Shown: positions 39,801 through 49,360 of the stretch, piece after piece
Numbering within the stretch: position 1 is the stretch's first letter
Layout of the letters: each line of letters opens with the position of its first letter
Source of the DNA: Saccharomycopsis fibuligera x Saccharomycopsis cf. fibuligera
Taxonomy: Eukaryota; Ascomycota; Saccharomycetes; Ascoideales; Saccharomycopsidaceae
Reading direction: 5' to 3'
Length of the DNA: 64,000 nt
NCBI GenBank assembly: GCA_001936135.1
Contig: CP012819.1
Span: forward strand, 682,001-746,000
Made by a program: the position numbers and the translations under genes
The notes under the pieces: generated by a model
Seen by the model: only the letters and a program-made list of their open reading frames with translations
The model's database searches: none
Told to the model about the DNA's origin: nothing

Positions 39801-41416
39801 GCGGTACGACAACTGGAGTTGGATATGGATCAACATCTACAGGAACAGGAATAGTTACTGCTGCCGCCACTTCAAGACAAAAACCAAACACTTTAGCGAT
39901 TCCTTCTTCAAGTACTGGCAACATTACTGGTAGTGTTGCTGGCCTGCAACATCAACAAATTCCACAAATCCCGCAACAACAGCAACAACAGCAAGAAGAT
40001 TACAAATACAATTTAACCGAATCATATTTGAACCCAATGTCATTAATCAATAATCCAAGTGGGTTTGGATCACCCAGACAGCGCGATATTATTAAAGCGA
40101 TCACAAAATCAGTTAACGAAGAAGGTGGACAATTTGGTGGGAATGGTAGCCACGGTGGTAGTAATGGTAGTCATGATAATCATTTTAACTTTGACAACCA
40201 CAGCAATAATAATAACATTAACAACAATAACTATAAGGTTAGTTACCTCAGTGATAAGTTTTCCAGTCAGTCAACCACCCTGCCTCATCAGCAAGCAGCG
40301 GTACATGCGGCAAATGCCGCTGTTGCTGAATCATCAGCAAACAACAATTACACCCCTAAGAAACAATCTCAAAAAGAATTAAATGCTAATTTGAACACCT
40401 GCACAAGCAATGATGATAGCCCTTGCAGTAAAGAAGACGTCGCTGCTACTAACCGAGCTTTACTCAAGTTGATAAAATCTACGTTTAAGGGAATTTCCCA
40501 TAAGCCAGAATGCTTTTGGGAGCCACTAATACCATTGTTAAAACCAGTTACAATTTTGAAGGACACTAGTTATTATCCACAACTGCCAAAGCAAAAACAG
40601 CCGAAACAAAGTTCCACTAACTTTAATAATTTTAGTTATAACAACAATAATAATTTTGTAAACAATAGCATATCTGATAGTGATGCTAAAAACAGCAGCA
40701 CTACCACTAATACCAGCAGTTCCACAAATAATGCGCTTCCCGCAAACCACGCTTTCCAAAATGATGATTCTCATGGCGGCTTTTTTTTTATTATTGAAAG
40801 TGGATTGATTCAATTTGATTATGATTATGGACAAGGCCGTATTTCTGAAACTTTGGTACCAAAGACCGCATTTGGGTCACTTGGGATTAAGCATTCAGGA
40901 TCAGTTTTTGGAAAGCATGCAAATACAAGTACAAATGCAAATTCAAATGTAAATGTGAATGGAAATAATAATAACGGTGGCGGTAGTAGTGTTGCTGGCA
41001 TTGTTGGTAGAAATGATTCAACGAGGAATTTGAAAATTACTGCTTTGAAAGATTCCAAGATTTGGAAATTAAGTTATGAGGATTATAAAAAATTAACAAA
41101 GGGGGTTGTTGCTAATTCTACTACTACTACCACTGTTAATGCTAATGCTAAGGAAGATAGCACTGGCGCTGTTGGTGGTGGTGTTGATAGTGCCACAGCT
41201 GCTACCGCTGCTGCTACTTCCGGGGATATCAATACTGACGAAGCTATTAAATCCAATAATGCTGGTGTTAATGCCAATGGCGATGCAAATGACAATGATT
41301 TCGTACCATTGGTGAAGAACGGTAATGAGATAGCTAATGAATTATTAATGATTGAAATTAATTTGTTAAGTGAAAGGTTTGATAAAATTACCAGTTTCAT
41401 TTTAATTTCTTCTTAA
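36890..41416 (+). CDS. VSB1: SulP-family vacuolar transporter with STAS and cyclic-nucleotide-binding-like domains (Vsb1)
   Basis: 1508 residues, against 1036 in S. cerevisiae Vsb1 (YGR125W). Residues 1-315 are a Ser/Asn-rich cytosolic tail. The membrane domain runs about 317-770, beginning LLPCVFLGLLLNVLDALSYG, with SulP-like FFPRHILIGSIGGVGYFL, LPSMLALTFFGMLHVPINVP and YSNFLSGCIGSIQNYLVYSN. A STAS domain (about 805-930) contains LILDLGSVLSVDYTAAEGF. After a long Gln/Asn/Ser linker (about 940-1170), a cyclic-nucleotide-binding-like region has FFIIESGLIQFDYDYGQG and TLVPKTAFGSLG. In yeast, Vsb1 drives basic amino acid storage in the vacuole. The extra 470 residues are almost all low-complexity linkers. 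It lies next to the YGR127W homologue, as nearly in S. cerevisiae. Confidence 0.94.
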   Translation: MNNSPSVQSDSKFIRSSRVLGNSNVTTAAAASSAADFLVEDPHLLHRQRSLNEPSSLINNELQIHQRTAELSSIDFGSAADAVAAADNQDQVYNFGTAADLQVSNDDFLDDANSHYLPQPTNSNAANTNANNISSINNTGNNSFSYNPYHRLVPYKQNQHHQQQYTQNITEATPLIDDQSQDLESFNAILGNNPNAGSSSDYFEFNQNLNNSDAQSISKTSSILNFTKKLNRSVSNKLLSINGSNNKDSSAIADDQYGTGQSYQPNQTYFSINDNNTNTQLPSTSNPFVKLSSFFSSGSGDGDGNGNGHGNSKFNAISRLASESLNLLPCVFLGLLLNVLDALSYGMIIFPINKPLFADLGPSGLSMFYVSCIVSQLVYSLGGSVFKSAIGSEMIEVTPFFHSMAISIMNSIGTDDETLVNKDSIVATTIICYCSSTLLTGLVFFSLGYFKLGQLIGFFPRHILIGSIGGVGYFLLVTGIEVTSRLTTTFSYNWETISYLFSGLNFVKWFSSLMITVVLVLIQRFNKRLASFSLLLPVYFIAIFALIHLLIWAVPDWDLQSARENGFIFDVASSSATSSSNPAIASGKESWYHFYTLFKFRLVRWDLIFAQLPSMLALTFFGMLHVPINVPALAISVQKDDIDLNRELIAHGYSNFLSGCIGSIQNYLVYSNSLLFIRSGAGDKRLAGILLAICTAVVMFIGPILIKFIPVCVVGSLIFLLGYELLKESLYDSYAKLSTFDYSTIIVIILTMGLWDFVYGILLGVLIAFISFVVENANQNPIKKIFTGAVVRSTIKRNHLTNTFLKNVGSQTLIVKLQGNIFFGSIGKIEQEIKKCFQENDEQNEFQFRYLILDLGSVLSVDYTAAEGFQGIKNFADKSNAYLIIASINSDSIFQSLFNVGLINENSAAKDGSTQLFHDLNSALEWCENEYLISIYDLKNSRYQQQRQRPRVGSFVSNRSVGGTLIGGASSGTTTGVGYGSTSTGTGIVTAAATSRQKPNTLAIPSSSTGNITGSVAGLQHQQIPQIPQQQQQQQEDYKYNLTESYLNPMSLINNPSGFGSPRQRDIIKAITKSVNEEGGQFGGNGSHGGSNGSHDNHFNFDNHSNNNNINNNNYKVSYLSDKFSSQSTTLPHQQAAVHAANAAVAESSANNNYTPKKQSQKELNANLNTCTSNDDSPCSKEDVAATNRALLKLIKSTFKGISHKPECFWEPLIPLLKPVTILKDTSYYPQLPKQKQPKQSSTNFNNFSYNNNNNFVNNSISDSDAKNSSTTTNTSSSTNNALPANHAFQNDDSHGGFFFIIESGLIQFDYDYGQGRISETLVPKTAFGSLGIKHSGSVFGKHANTSTNANSNVNVNGNNNNGGGSSVAGIVGRNDSTRNLKITALKDSKIWKLSYEDYKKLTKGVVANSTTTTTVNANAKEDSTGAVGGGVDSATAATAAATSGDINTDEAIKSNNAGVNANGDANDNDFVPLVKNGNEIANELLMIEINLLSERFDKITSFILISS

Positions 41417-41947
41417 ATGTTGCAAAATAGAAACTAAAGACTTGTGCTTTCAGTGTTTTTTTGTTTGTTATATTTTTGTCGATGTTGATTGTCTGGTAGT
41501 TTGTTGTTGTTTATCGCTGTGCTTTTTTTCTTTTGTTATTTTTTTCTGCTTGTCGTTTCTGCCACTTATTTTGCAGTTTTCTGCTTCTTTGATTCTAGAC
41601 TTTCTACTCCGTCATGATTCTCTTATCTAAAACCACTTGTTTCTTTATACTGAACTTTCAATCTTTACCCGTTTGTTTCTTTCATTTTATTAGCTTTTTT
41701 CTTTTTATTTTTGTTCATACAATTGCCATTCATTTGAGTTTTCGTTACGTCAAATACTACAGACAGGTTCATACTATAGACCATTGAATTAAATTAAATA
41801 AAATAGCATTAATTTTTTTCATCAGTTCTTGAATAGCAACTATAGTATTGTATCGCTGTATTTGATTGCAAAGGCCAAACCGCAAATATTCCATCCCAGT
41901 CATGACGTATTACTTTGACTGTGACTTGATGTGATTGCCAACATAGG

Positions 41948-41952
<5 letters not shown>

Positions 41953-41984
<32 letters not shown>
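41953..41984. repeat. Poly(A) tract, 32 nt
   Basis: Uninterrupted A run between convergent genes. Confidence 0.95.
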
Positions 41985-41986
<2 letters not shown>

Positions 41987-42113
41987 CGCAAAAGGGAAGC
42001 ACGGTATTTACTGATGCAGAATTATGGATAAGTGGATGGACAAAAGAGAAGGAAAAAAAAAAAAAAAAAAAACAAGAAAATTATAATAATAGCTGATAAC
42101 CAAGTAAGAGCTG

Positions 42114-42115
<2 letters not shown>

Positions 42116-42144
<29 letters not shown>
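42116..42144. repeat. (TA)n microsatellite, 29 nt
   Basis: Perfect alternating TA run. Confidence 0.95.
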
Positions 42145-42147
<3 letters not shown>

Positions 42148-42264
42148 GTTCAAATAACCAAAATTATAAATATTGGATTTTGTTAGATTTTGAATTTTGA
42201 ACTAAAGAGAAAAAGCATAATATTTTCACAAAGTGTTGTGGGACAATAATCACCATCTAAAATA

Positions 42265-43701
42265 TTACGCAAACAAGGCAAATGATTGTAAAAACAACGC
42301 AATTGCAGTAATTACTTTAGTAACCCACCATACGTGCTGAACAATAAATGGACAAGCAGAATAGCTGAATTCCCATTGCTTACCACTCTCATCAAAATGG
42401 CCCGTCATTATTCCAATATTGCCGTCATAATCTCCCATTACTGCTCTAACGGTAATTTCTTGCACAAAGTTGGCATTAGCTTCACTGTTTTCCTTACTTA
42501 CTGATTTGGATTCATCTGCGGTCCAGGTTCCAGTGCTTTGGTCTTTATTGTAGACATTATAGCATCCTTCGTGATCATGGCCAGTCAAAATTATACCTGG
42601 CTTGCCATTGTTGAAGATCATATTCAACACTTTTTGTGAAACTTCAAAGGATAAGTGATTTTGAGAACGGAGTTTACCAAGCTTATATGGTTCTCTTTGG
42701 GAGGTTTGCTCATCGTAGTAGACATGTTTTGGTCCATCGGCACAAAGCCCTGCTTTTTTGTAAAATGGTATATGAGTGAGCAAGATTGTTGACCCATTGA
42801 ATTCGCGTTTTGCCAACTTGTTCAAAAAATTATAAGTGTATTGGATGAATTCTTCTTGCAATGCTGGTCCTTCAAGGAATAAACTGTTCAACACCACGAT
42901 TCTGTATTCCCTGTCGGTATTTCTATGGTACTCGATCCAGAAGTTATCCTTGCCGAAAAGCTTATGGTATCTTGTCATATGTTGCCAAGTGGCATCTCCT
43001 GAGTATCCAACATCATGATTTCCAGTAATATTAATGAAAAGTGGCTCCCCGGTATACGACGAAGCCAGCGAATTAACCCAATCATAAACATCCTCATACC
43101 CGTATTCAAAAGCGTCCAACGGAGTAGATTTCACCTCGTTGATATAACTATGCCAATCGAAATCTTTATGCTCGTCCAAAATCTGAAAAATTTCTTTGGT
43201 ATGATTGGCTGGCTGTGGATACAACCTGGTCAAGTAACGTCTAGTACGGTTAAAAAATTCACTATCGCCAATCCATTGAGAAGAAAACAAATCACCCATG
43301 ACGGCAACATGCGATGGTTGAAGTCGATTTTTCATCGTTTTGTAAATGTGACCCAAATAGTGATCATTGCCATAGTTGTCAAGACGCTTAATGTATGGTG
43401 TTTGAGGCCAGTTACCGTTGATTTGAGGATCGCCAACAGCTAGCAACTTAATGTATTCGTTGTCATCATGGCCTTGGGCAAATTTCTTGAAGTAATGGGT
43501 GTTGATCAAGTCTCCTACATATGGGATCTGACTGAGTTTGTATTGGATGGAGTTAGTATCAATAAATTCATAGTCATACTGTTTCCAGGAACATTGTTGT
43601 GGGTTGAGGGATGGGTAAGTATAGATGTAGGCGTTAAGAAGTAAAGCCAATAAGCCAACGACAAATGACACAGTGCTGAGGCCTCTCATTTTTTGGCGCA
43701 A
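42265..43701 (-). CDS. TED1: ER membrane metallophosphoesterase, Ted1/Cdc1 (PGAP5) family
   Basis: 478 residues. An N-terminal hydrophobic anchor (STVSFVVGLLALLLNAYIY, about 9-27) and a C-terminal hydrophobic segment (WWVTKVITAIALFLQSFALFA) flank a lumenal metallophosphoesterase domain. Metal-site motifs in order: LLAVGDPQING (about 88), VMGDLFSSQW (about 137), NITGNHDVGYSG (about 226), LLTHIPFYKKAG (about 310) and ILTGHDHEGC (about 373). Yeast Ted1 and Cdc1 remodel ethanolamine phosphate on GPI anchors in the ER, allowing p24-dependent export. GDLFSSQWI and the 478-residue length fit Ted1 (473) better than Cdc1, but the paralogue call is tentative. The family is secure. Confidence 0.85.
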   Translation of the reverse strand: MRQKMRGLSTVSFVVGLLALLLNAYIYTYPSLNPQQCSWKQYDYEFIDTNSIQYKLSQIPYVGDLINTHYFKKFAQGHDDNEYIKLLAVGDPQINGNWPQTPYIKRLDNYGNDHYLGHIYKTMKNRLQPSHVAVMGDLFSSQWIGDSEFFNRTRRYLTRLYPQPANHTKEIFQILDEHKDFDWHSYINEVKSTPLDAFEYGYEDVYDWVNSLASSYTGEPLFINITGNHDVGYSGDATWQHMTRYHKLFGKDNFWIEYHRNTDREYRIVVLNSLFLEGPALQEEFIQYTYNFLNKLAKREFNGSTILLTHIPFYKKAGLCADGPKHVYYDEQTSQREPYKLGKLRSQNHLSFEVSQKVLNMIFNNGKPGIILTGHDHEGCYNVYNKDQSTGTWTADESKSVSKENSEANANFVQEITVRAVMGDYDGNIGIMTGHFDESGKQWEFSYSACPFIVQHVWWVTKVITAIALFLQSFALFA

Positions 43702-43946
43702 TTGGTTTAGATTAACATATGCTAGTAACTGTGGTGATATTAGTGATAAAGGATGATGTTGATGCTGATACTTGTCAGTTGAAAATCAGCGCGACTTCCG
43801 AAAACGGCACTACCCGCTTTTCGCTTCCTATATAAGCAGTCCATTCTCCTTGTCAAAAGCATAGATACCGACACAATACGGCATGACAAATAAGCACTTT
43901 CATTAATCACAAAACTCAAAAGTTAGTATTAATTACCTCAATTAAA

Positions 43947-44987
43947 ATGTCTGACAAACCTTCTGTATTGCTTATTGGTGTTGGCGGTGTTGGTGCTGTT
44001 GTGGCCCACTCGCTTTCCTACAAAAATCTTTCCTCGGTATCAGTGGTAGTGAGAAGAGATTACAACAAGGTTAAAGACAGCGGCTACGAGATTCATTCAG
44101 CAGATCATGGCCATATCAGCTCCTGGAAGCCAGACAATATCTATTCTTCTGTTGAAGAAGCAGCCAAAAGCACCACTGATGGCACTGGCAAGCCATTTGA
44201 TTACGTCATTGTCACCACTAAGAACTTACCTGATATCACCAAAGTCGAAGATGTTATTGAACCAGTAATCACCAAGTCTTACACCACCATTGTGCTTATC
44301 CAAAATGGGTTCGACATCGGCAGGCCAATAATTGCCAAGTATCCAGAAAACATAGTGTTGTCTGGTGTGACTTTTGTTGGTTCCCATAATCGTAACGGCG
44401 TTATTCATCAAACTCAGCCCGAGGTCACTCAAATTAGTTATTTCCCTAATGCTAACCTCCCACTTGATGCGCAAGAAGTTAAAGCTAAAGAATTTGTGGA
44501 ATTGTACTCTACTGACAAGAATACTATTACTTATTCGCCAGATTCCAAGTATGCCCGCTATCGCAAGTTGCTTTATAATGGTACATTAAATCCTATTGCC
44601 ACTCTTACTGGTACTGATACCGGCCGTATTGAATTTGCTGGTGGTAATGATACATTAGTGATTCCAGCAATGAAGGAAATCATTGCTGTGGCTAAAGCCG
44701 ACGGGGTTGATATTCCATCATCGACGATTAACGACATGTTGCATGACGATGACGGTGATTACTTCACCCCATCGATGGCAGTTGATGCACAGAAGGGAAA
44801 TCCAGTAGAAATAGAAGTTATCTTGGGGAATTTGTTGAGAGTTGCTAGAGAATTGAAGGTGGCTACTCCAACATTAGATGTGATTTATAATTTGTTGTCG
44901 GTAGTGCAGTTCAGATTGAAAGAACAGGCCGGATACGTTAAGTTGCCAGAACAACGGCCGATTGACAAATCGAAGATTTGGAAATAA
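43947..44987 (+). CDS. Ketopantoate reductase-like (PanE/ApbA) NADP-dependent enzyme
   Basis: 346 residues. The N-terminal Rossmann motif is LLIGVGGVGAVVAHSL (about 8-23), followed by VVVRRDY, and VIVTTKNLPD in the cofactor half. The C-terminal helical domain shows LYNGTLNPIATLTG, and SMAVDAQKGNPVEIEVILG, the ApbA C-terminal signature (SMxxDxxxGxxxEI). 2-Dehydropantoate 2-reductase makes pantoate for coenzyme A, but yeasts of this clade carry several paralogues of uncertain substrate, and this one does not look specially like Pan5. The true substrate is therefore unknown. It is divergent from the Ted1-like gene over 245 bp with a TATATAAG box near 43829. Confidence 0.88.
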   Translation: MSDKPSVLLIGVGGVGAVVAHSLSYKNLSSVSVVVRRDYNKVKDSGYEIHSADHGHISSWKPDNIYSSVEEAAKSTTDGTGKPFDYVIVTTKNLPDITKVEDVIEPVITKSYTTIVLIQNGFDIGRPIIAKYPENIVLSGVTFVGSHNRNGVIHQTQPEVTQISYFPNANLPLDAQEVKAKEFVELYSTDKNTITYSPDSKYARYRKLLYNGTLNPIATLTGTDTGRIEFAGGNDTLVIPAMKEIIAVAKADGVDIPSSTINDMLHDDDGDYFTPSMAVDAQKGNPVEIEVILGNLLRVARELKVATPTLDVIYNLLSVVQFRLKEQAGYVKLPEQRPIDKSKIWK

Positions 44988-45503
44988 GTATGACATACGT
45001 AAAGCACAATTAGAATAATATTTTCTAGATATTCATAGTCGATTAAAAAGTACTCCGTGTCTTTGCTCTTATTCAAGCTATTGACCTTGGTCAAAAGAAT
45101 TGTAATGTACCTAGCTAGATATACGGTCAGGTCTTTTAACAACCAAATCAATACAGATATTACGCAGGATAGCAGTACTCGGCTCTATATTCAAACTCTA
45201 GTAATTGATCGTACTGCCTTTTTTGACTATCTAGGTTTGCTAGTTTGAGTGTATTTAAAAGTATCAACTGCACCACTGATATCACTGGTCTCCTGTCTAG
45301 TCACTGCGCTGCCCTGCGCTTATCTCCGTATTTCCCACTCTGGTTCCGAAGCAGCAGAATGTTTCTGCTTGACTATCGCTACTTTTCGCCACTTACTATG
45401 ATACATAGAACTCCTCCTTGATCTACTATCAGGAGAATAACACAACACATAACACAACACAACTCGTCTGCGAGCTTTATTCATGCAAGGGCATCTTATT
45501 AAG
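44988..45503. other. Intergenic upstream of the LDAH-like gene
   Basis: 515 bp. No gene; an ACACAAC-type repeat near 45440-45462. Confidence 0.55.
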
Positions 45504-46739
45504 ATGGTACAAGCATCTAAACCATACTTGGGGAAATACCCATTTACAGCTAACCCAGTGACCATATACCATCTCCCATCACAGTTTTCATCATCAACAT
45601 CTGAGGCTCCTTTACATAAATTAAATAGCCCGCTTTTGGTCTTCATTCCTGGAAATCCAGGTATTGTCGACTATTACATTCCTTATTTAAATCATCTTCA
45701 TGAGGCCTATCCTTGGCTAGAAACTCTTTGCATATCTCATGTTGCTCAAGATGCCCTTTCAATTGATGAAAATTCAGCAAATAAAGATCGTATTTACACC
45801 TTGGAGGAGCAGATTGCTTCAAAGGTAGAAATTATTCAGAATTTTCTTGACTTTGATCATGGAGATTTCTCAGCATTGGAGAAAAAAAAGCAGCAAGAAA
45901 AAACTAGAGACGTCATTATCATGGGGCATTCAGTGGGGTCGTTCATGGTACAACGTGTTGTTCATCAATTTGAAACAGGGTTCACCAATACAACTGAAAC
46001 TACTACCGATACTCACACCAAACCAAATTTCAAGCTAGTAGGCTTACTATTTCCTACAATTATCGACATTGCTAAATCAGACAGCGGCACTACGTTTACT
46101 AGACTTTTTCGCATTTTGCCCAACTTCCATCATTACGTAGCCTCATTAACATCATTGGCTAACTTTATATTTCCCAAGTCCGTGATAGATTTGTTGATTC
46201 GTAACATTGCCATAAAAAATCGTATTTCTGGTCAAAGCACTAATGCTGCAATGGAAAACAACCATGATATAGCTGCCAGCAATAAAGTCAGCTTTGCTAA
46301 TGATACTGAATCACAAACTGAGGCCGCATATCAACAGGTGCTCAATTCAACAAAGAAGCTAGTATGTCATCCTGAAGTTGTCATGCAAGCATTAGGATTG
46401 GCTAAAGATGAAATGAACAAAATCAAAAAAGATACTGTTTTCAATGATGACTTTTTCCAATTATCTAAGGATTCTGAATATAACAATGTTAATAATGGTA
46501 AAAAGAGCAACTACAAGATTTGGACTTTTTTCGCTCAAAAGGATCATTGGGTTAGTGATGAAACTCGTGAGTATATCAAGTTGCGCTATTTTGCTGGTCG
46601 GAATCCGGTACAATATAAGTTTCAAATTTGTGATGCTACGGAAGATAAGTTGAAGTTGAAGCACAGCTTTGTAATTGAGCATAGTCAAAGGTTTGCGGAA
46701 GTTTCCAAACAGACATTCGAGGAGTTGTTAGGATTTTAA
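45504..46739 (+). CDS. Lipid-droplet-associated hydrolase family (LDAH, yeast YPR147C-like)
   Basis: 411 residues from ATG 45504; an earlier in-frame ATG at 45483 would add seven residues. Alpha/beta-hydrolase of the LDAH family: LLVFIPGNPGIVDYYIPYL (oxyanion region, about 50-68), the nucleophile elbow IIMGHSVGSFM (about 143-153), FAQKDHWV with the likely catalytic Asp, and HSFVIEHSQ with the His. LDAH proteins sit on lipid droplets and have weak esterase activity or a role in droplet dynamics. The middle has inserts between the elbow and the Asp (Thr-rich near 165-180). Catalytic triad residues appear intact. Family confidence is high; substrate unknown. Confidence 0.88.
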   Translation: MVQASKPYLGKYPFTANPVTIYHLPSQFSSSTSEAPLHKLNSPLLVFIPGNPGIVDYYIPYLNHLHEAYPWLETLCISHVAQDALSIDENSANKDRIYTLEEQIASKVEIIQNFLDFDHGDFSALEKKKQQEKTRDVIIMGHSVGSFMVQRVVHQFETGFTNTTETTTDTHTKPNFKLVGLLFPTIIDIAKSDSGTTFTRLFRILPNFHHYVASLTSLANFIFPKSVIDLLIRNIAIKNRISGQSTNAAMENNHDIAASNKVSFANDTESQTEAAYQQVLNSTKKLVCHPEVVMQALGLAKDEMNKIKKDTVFNDDFFQLSKDSEYNNVNNGKKSNYKIWTFFAQKDHWVSDETREYIKLRYFAGRNPVQYKFQICDATEDKLKLKHSFVIEHSQRFAEVSKQTFEELLGF

Positions 46740-47317
46740 AATGGAAGATGATTATATGAATCAGCAGCATGTACAATTTTTTTAGGAGGTGAGTTGAGAA
46801 CAGCGGCTGAAACAAAAACTAACTATTTTATAAATGGTTGTTTTTTAAAAGCACAATGCTGTTAAGGGGATGATTAGAGTTTGTTTTGCATTAGATTAGC
46901 ATTCAATATTATAAATTGAAATAGACTATTATTCCAACGTGTTGGTATGAAAAGATAGGGGAAAATTGAATGAATTTGTAGTTCCAAATTGAACATGCTA
47001 GGACGTTCTCACCACAATCTTTCTTTTTAAGAAAAGAAAATAAAAGAAAATGACGCTCAGTCATGTAAAAGTTCTGGCATTGTATGCGTTTTTCACTTTC
47101 AAATTCTAAAATTTTCTAAAGACTAGAACATGTTTTCTCTTTAAATTTTGACATGCGTAAAGTTCACGCAAAACACTCTATGTCAATTTTACATGCACGA
47201 ATTCAACATGATACAAACATGTTTATTTTTAGCAAAAACTAATCGAACAAAAAAAAAGACATATAAGAAACTCATACAAACCTTATAAAAATACGTGCAT
47301 TTCTAATATTTATCACC
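46740..47317. other. Intergenic between convergent genes
   Basis: 580 bp, AT-rich, no gene seen. Confidence 0.6.
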
Positions 47318-49360
47318 TTATATATCTAATTCTGGTTTGGCACCCTTAACCACACCAATAACTGTGTCCTTGGCATATTTGGAAACAACATCATCATCAT
47401 GAAGCATCTCGAATGCTTCAGTGGCCTCCTTACCAGCAAAATTTAACAATGATTGCTTTCCACCAGGGTGGTCGTCAAAGAAACCGGTCACATCTAATAC
47501 CACGTTCTTGACTGCAATCCAACAACTTTGCTCAGTATTATGTTTAGCGAGCTCTTCAAAAGAAATGTAACGCTCAGGAATTTCAAAGCCCTTTGCCGTT
47601 TTTATAGTGGGAACTTTTGGCTTGGTTTGTTGTTTGGCTTCTTGCTTTGGTTCTGGTTTTTCTGTTGTTGATTTATTTGGCTTAGTGGCTGTAGATTGGG
47701 AAGCTTCTGTAGCCGCAGACGTTGACAATGATTGATTGGTGGTGGATGCCGATGCTGAAGCAGAGTTTCCGTCAAAGTCAATAATCAAGGACCCATTGAA
47801 GTCAGGATTCAAATGTAAATGGATTTGGTTCAATCTTGCAACCGCACCGCTACCACCCCCACTACCACTGCCATTACCACCTCCATTAGTTGAAGATAGG
47901 TTTTTCAACAAGTAGTTGGTGGCAGTTCTGCCACTCACTCTTCCAAAGCAAACGCATGCCAATAACGATGACCCACCAAGTCTGTTGTGGCCATGAATAT
48001 TCCCAGCGAGCTCACCTGCAGCGTAAAGACCATCAATTGGAATAAAATCTTGCTGTTTGTCGTCCTTATAAGTGAGCACCCTGGCATCTGGATCGATTTT
48101 GACACCACCCATAGTGAAATGTACCACTCTATCAATTAGCGAAACATGGAATGTGTCAGATACATTGAATGGAGCACCATCAAAAAACGTCTTTCCGAAT
48201 GGATCAATCGTCTTTGCCTTTGGATTTTTAGCCGCATGCTCAGCAGCTTTATTGTACTTGTCCAATTCTTTTTGCAAAACGTGTATTGGAACACCAATCT
48301 CTTTAGCTAATTGAGGCCCAGATTGCTTCTTCATAAGCCCGCGAGACTCGTAATGAGATACGTGGAATGGTAATTTTTTGGCCCCTTGGGTATTTAAAAT
48401 CAAACGGATAGGATACTTAACTTTTGTCATTTCACCAGAGACATAATCTCTTGTACCTAATTCGTTACAAAATCTTTTACCGGTACCATCGAGCATGATT
48501 GCTCCTTCGCCTCTAAGCGCCTCGCCAGCTAAAAACTTGAATTTGGATTCCGGATCATTAGGAGCGACAAGTCCCGTTGGATGGACTTGCACTTTTTCCA
48601 AATCGATTCCAATACCACCGTGTTTAATAACGAGTTTTTGGCCATCCCCTGTTGCGTGATTACCGTTGGTTGTTGACAAATTCAAAATATCTGGTCTGTA
48701 TTTGGCAAGCAATGAATCTTTGGAAGTAAAATCAGCTGCATATCCACCGGTAGCTAAGATCACTGGTCCGTAAACCTTGAACTTTTCTTTGTTGTTCTTA
48801 ACGAAAACCAACCCTTTGCAAACGTTACCTTCTTTGATCAAGTCAACCACGTTTGACTTTTTCGAGATGTGTACTCTGGATGGCTCTTTTTCCGCCAAGT
48901 CTTCCAATTTGGACATTAATGCATAAGTGATGGCCATCCCGGGGAATTTTGCATCTTTACCTCTATGGGTTCGAGGCTGTGAATGGCCACCTAGTCTAGA
49001 CACCAAAGTCAAGTCCAAGTTGAATTGATCTTGAAGCCATTCAACGGCAGCTGCAGACTCGTATGTAAGTACCTTGGCCAACTTGGGATCTGCAAGGTTT
49101 TTGCCTGACTTGATGGTATCATTATAAAACTGTTGCACAGAGTCTCTGATGTTCAAATCGATCTGAGTTCTTGTGAGGGCCCCATTGATTCCCGAAGTAG
49201 CTTTCGTAGAATTACCGCCAAAAAATCCTTGTTTGTCAAGGACAACAACGTTTGCACCATTGAGGTATGCTTGGTGAGCAGCTGAAAGCCCGGCTAGACC
49301 ACCACCAACAACGATGATAGGGTTTTTAGGGATGTCGGTAAGCTCCTTAGCGTCTGTCAT
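47318..49360 (-). CDS. OSM1: Soluble fumarate reductase with C-terminal cytochrome b5 domain
   Basis: 680 residues. The flavoprotein part (1-480) is Osm1/Frd1-like: IIVVGGGLAGLSAAH (FAD, about 15-29), GGNSTKATSGIN, RLGGHSQPRTHRGKD, VQVHPTGLVAP, GEALRGEGAIM, GGVKIDPDARVL and YAAGELAGNIHGHNRLGGSSLLA. A Gly/Ser then Ser/Thr/Lys/Pro-rich linker (about 485-590) joins a cytochrome b5 fold (about 603-675): CWIAVKNVVLDVTGFFDDHPGG and EMLHDDD, supplying the two haem-ligand His. There is no signal peptide or presequence (MTDAKELTD), suggesting a cytosolic form like Frd1. Yeast Frd1/Osm1 reduce fumarate with FADH2 to reoxidise flavins during anaerobic oxidative folding. The fused haem domain implies direct electron delivery to FAD. 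OSM1 is used as family symbol. Confidence 0.93.
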   Translation of the reverse strand: MTDAKELTDIPKNPIIVVGGGLAGLSAAHQAYLNGANVVVLDKQGFFGGNSTKATSGINGALTRTQIDLNIRDSVQQFYNDTIKSGKNLADPKLAKVLTYESAAAVEWLQDQFNLDLTLVSRLGGHSQPRTHRGKDAKFPGMAITYALMSKLEDLAEKEPSRVHISKKSNVVDLIKEGNVCKGLVFVKNNKEKFKVYGPVILATGGYAADFTSKDSLLAKYRPDILNLSTTNGNHATGDGQKLVIKHGGIGIDLEKVQVHPTGLVAPNDPESKFKFLAGEALRGEGAIMLDGTGKRFCNELGTRDYVSGEMTKVKYPIRLILNTQGAKKLPFHVSHYESRGLMKKQSGPQLAKEIGVPIHVLQKELDKYNKAAEHAAKNPKAKTIDPFGKTFFDGAPFNVSDTFHVSLIDRVVHFTMGGVKIDPDARVLTYKDDKQQDFIPIDGLYAAGELAGNIHGHNRLGGSSLLACVCFGRVSGRTATNYLLKNLSSTNGGGNGSGSGGGSGAVARLNQIHLHLNPDFNGSLIIDFDGNSASASASTTNQSLSTSAATEASQSTATKPNKSTTEKPEPKQEAKQQTKPKVPTIKTAKGFEIPERYISFEELAKHNTEQSCWIAVKNVVLDVTGFFDDHPGGKQSLLNFAGKEATEAFEMLHDDDVVSKYAKDTVIGVVKGAKPELDI

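Larger units (their letters stand above)
41417..42264. other. Intergenic between convergent VSB1 and TED1-like
   Basis: 850 bp, very AT-rich: A32 at 41953-41984, an A tract at 42054-42072 and an alternating AT run at 42116-42144. No gene. Confidence 0.65.

Noticed and set aside
42116-42144. AT run plus poly(A) tracts as a replication origin or centromere
   Set aside because: Simple repeats in a convergent 3' spacer; no inverted repeat arrangement and no test possible from sequence alone.
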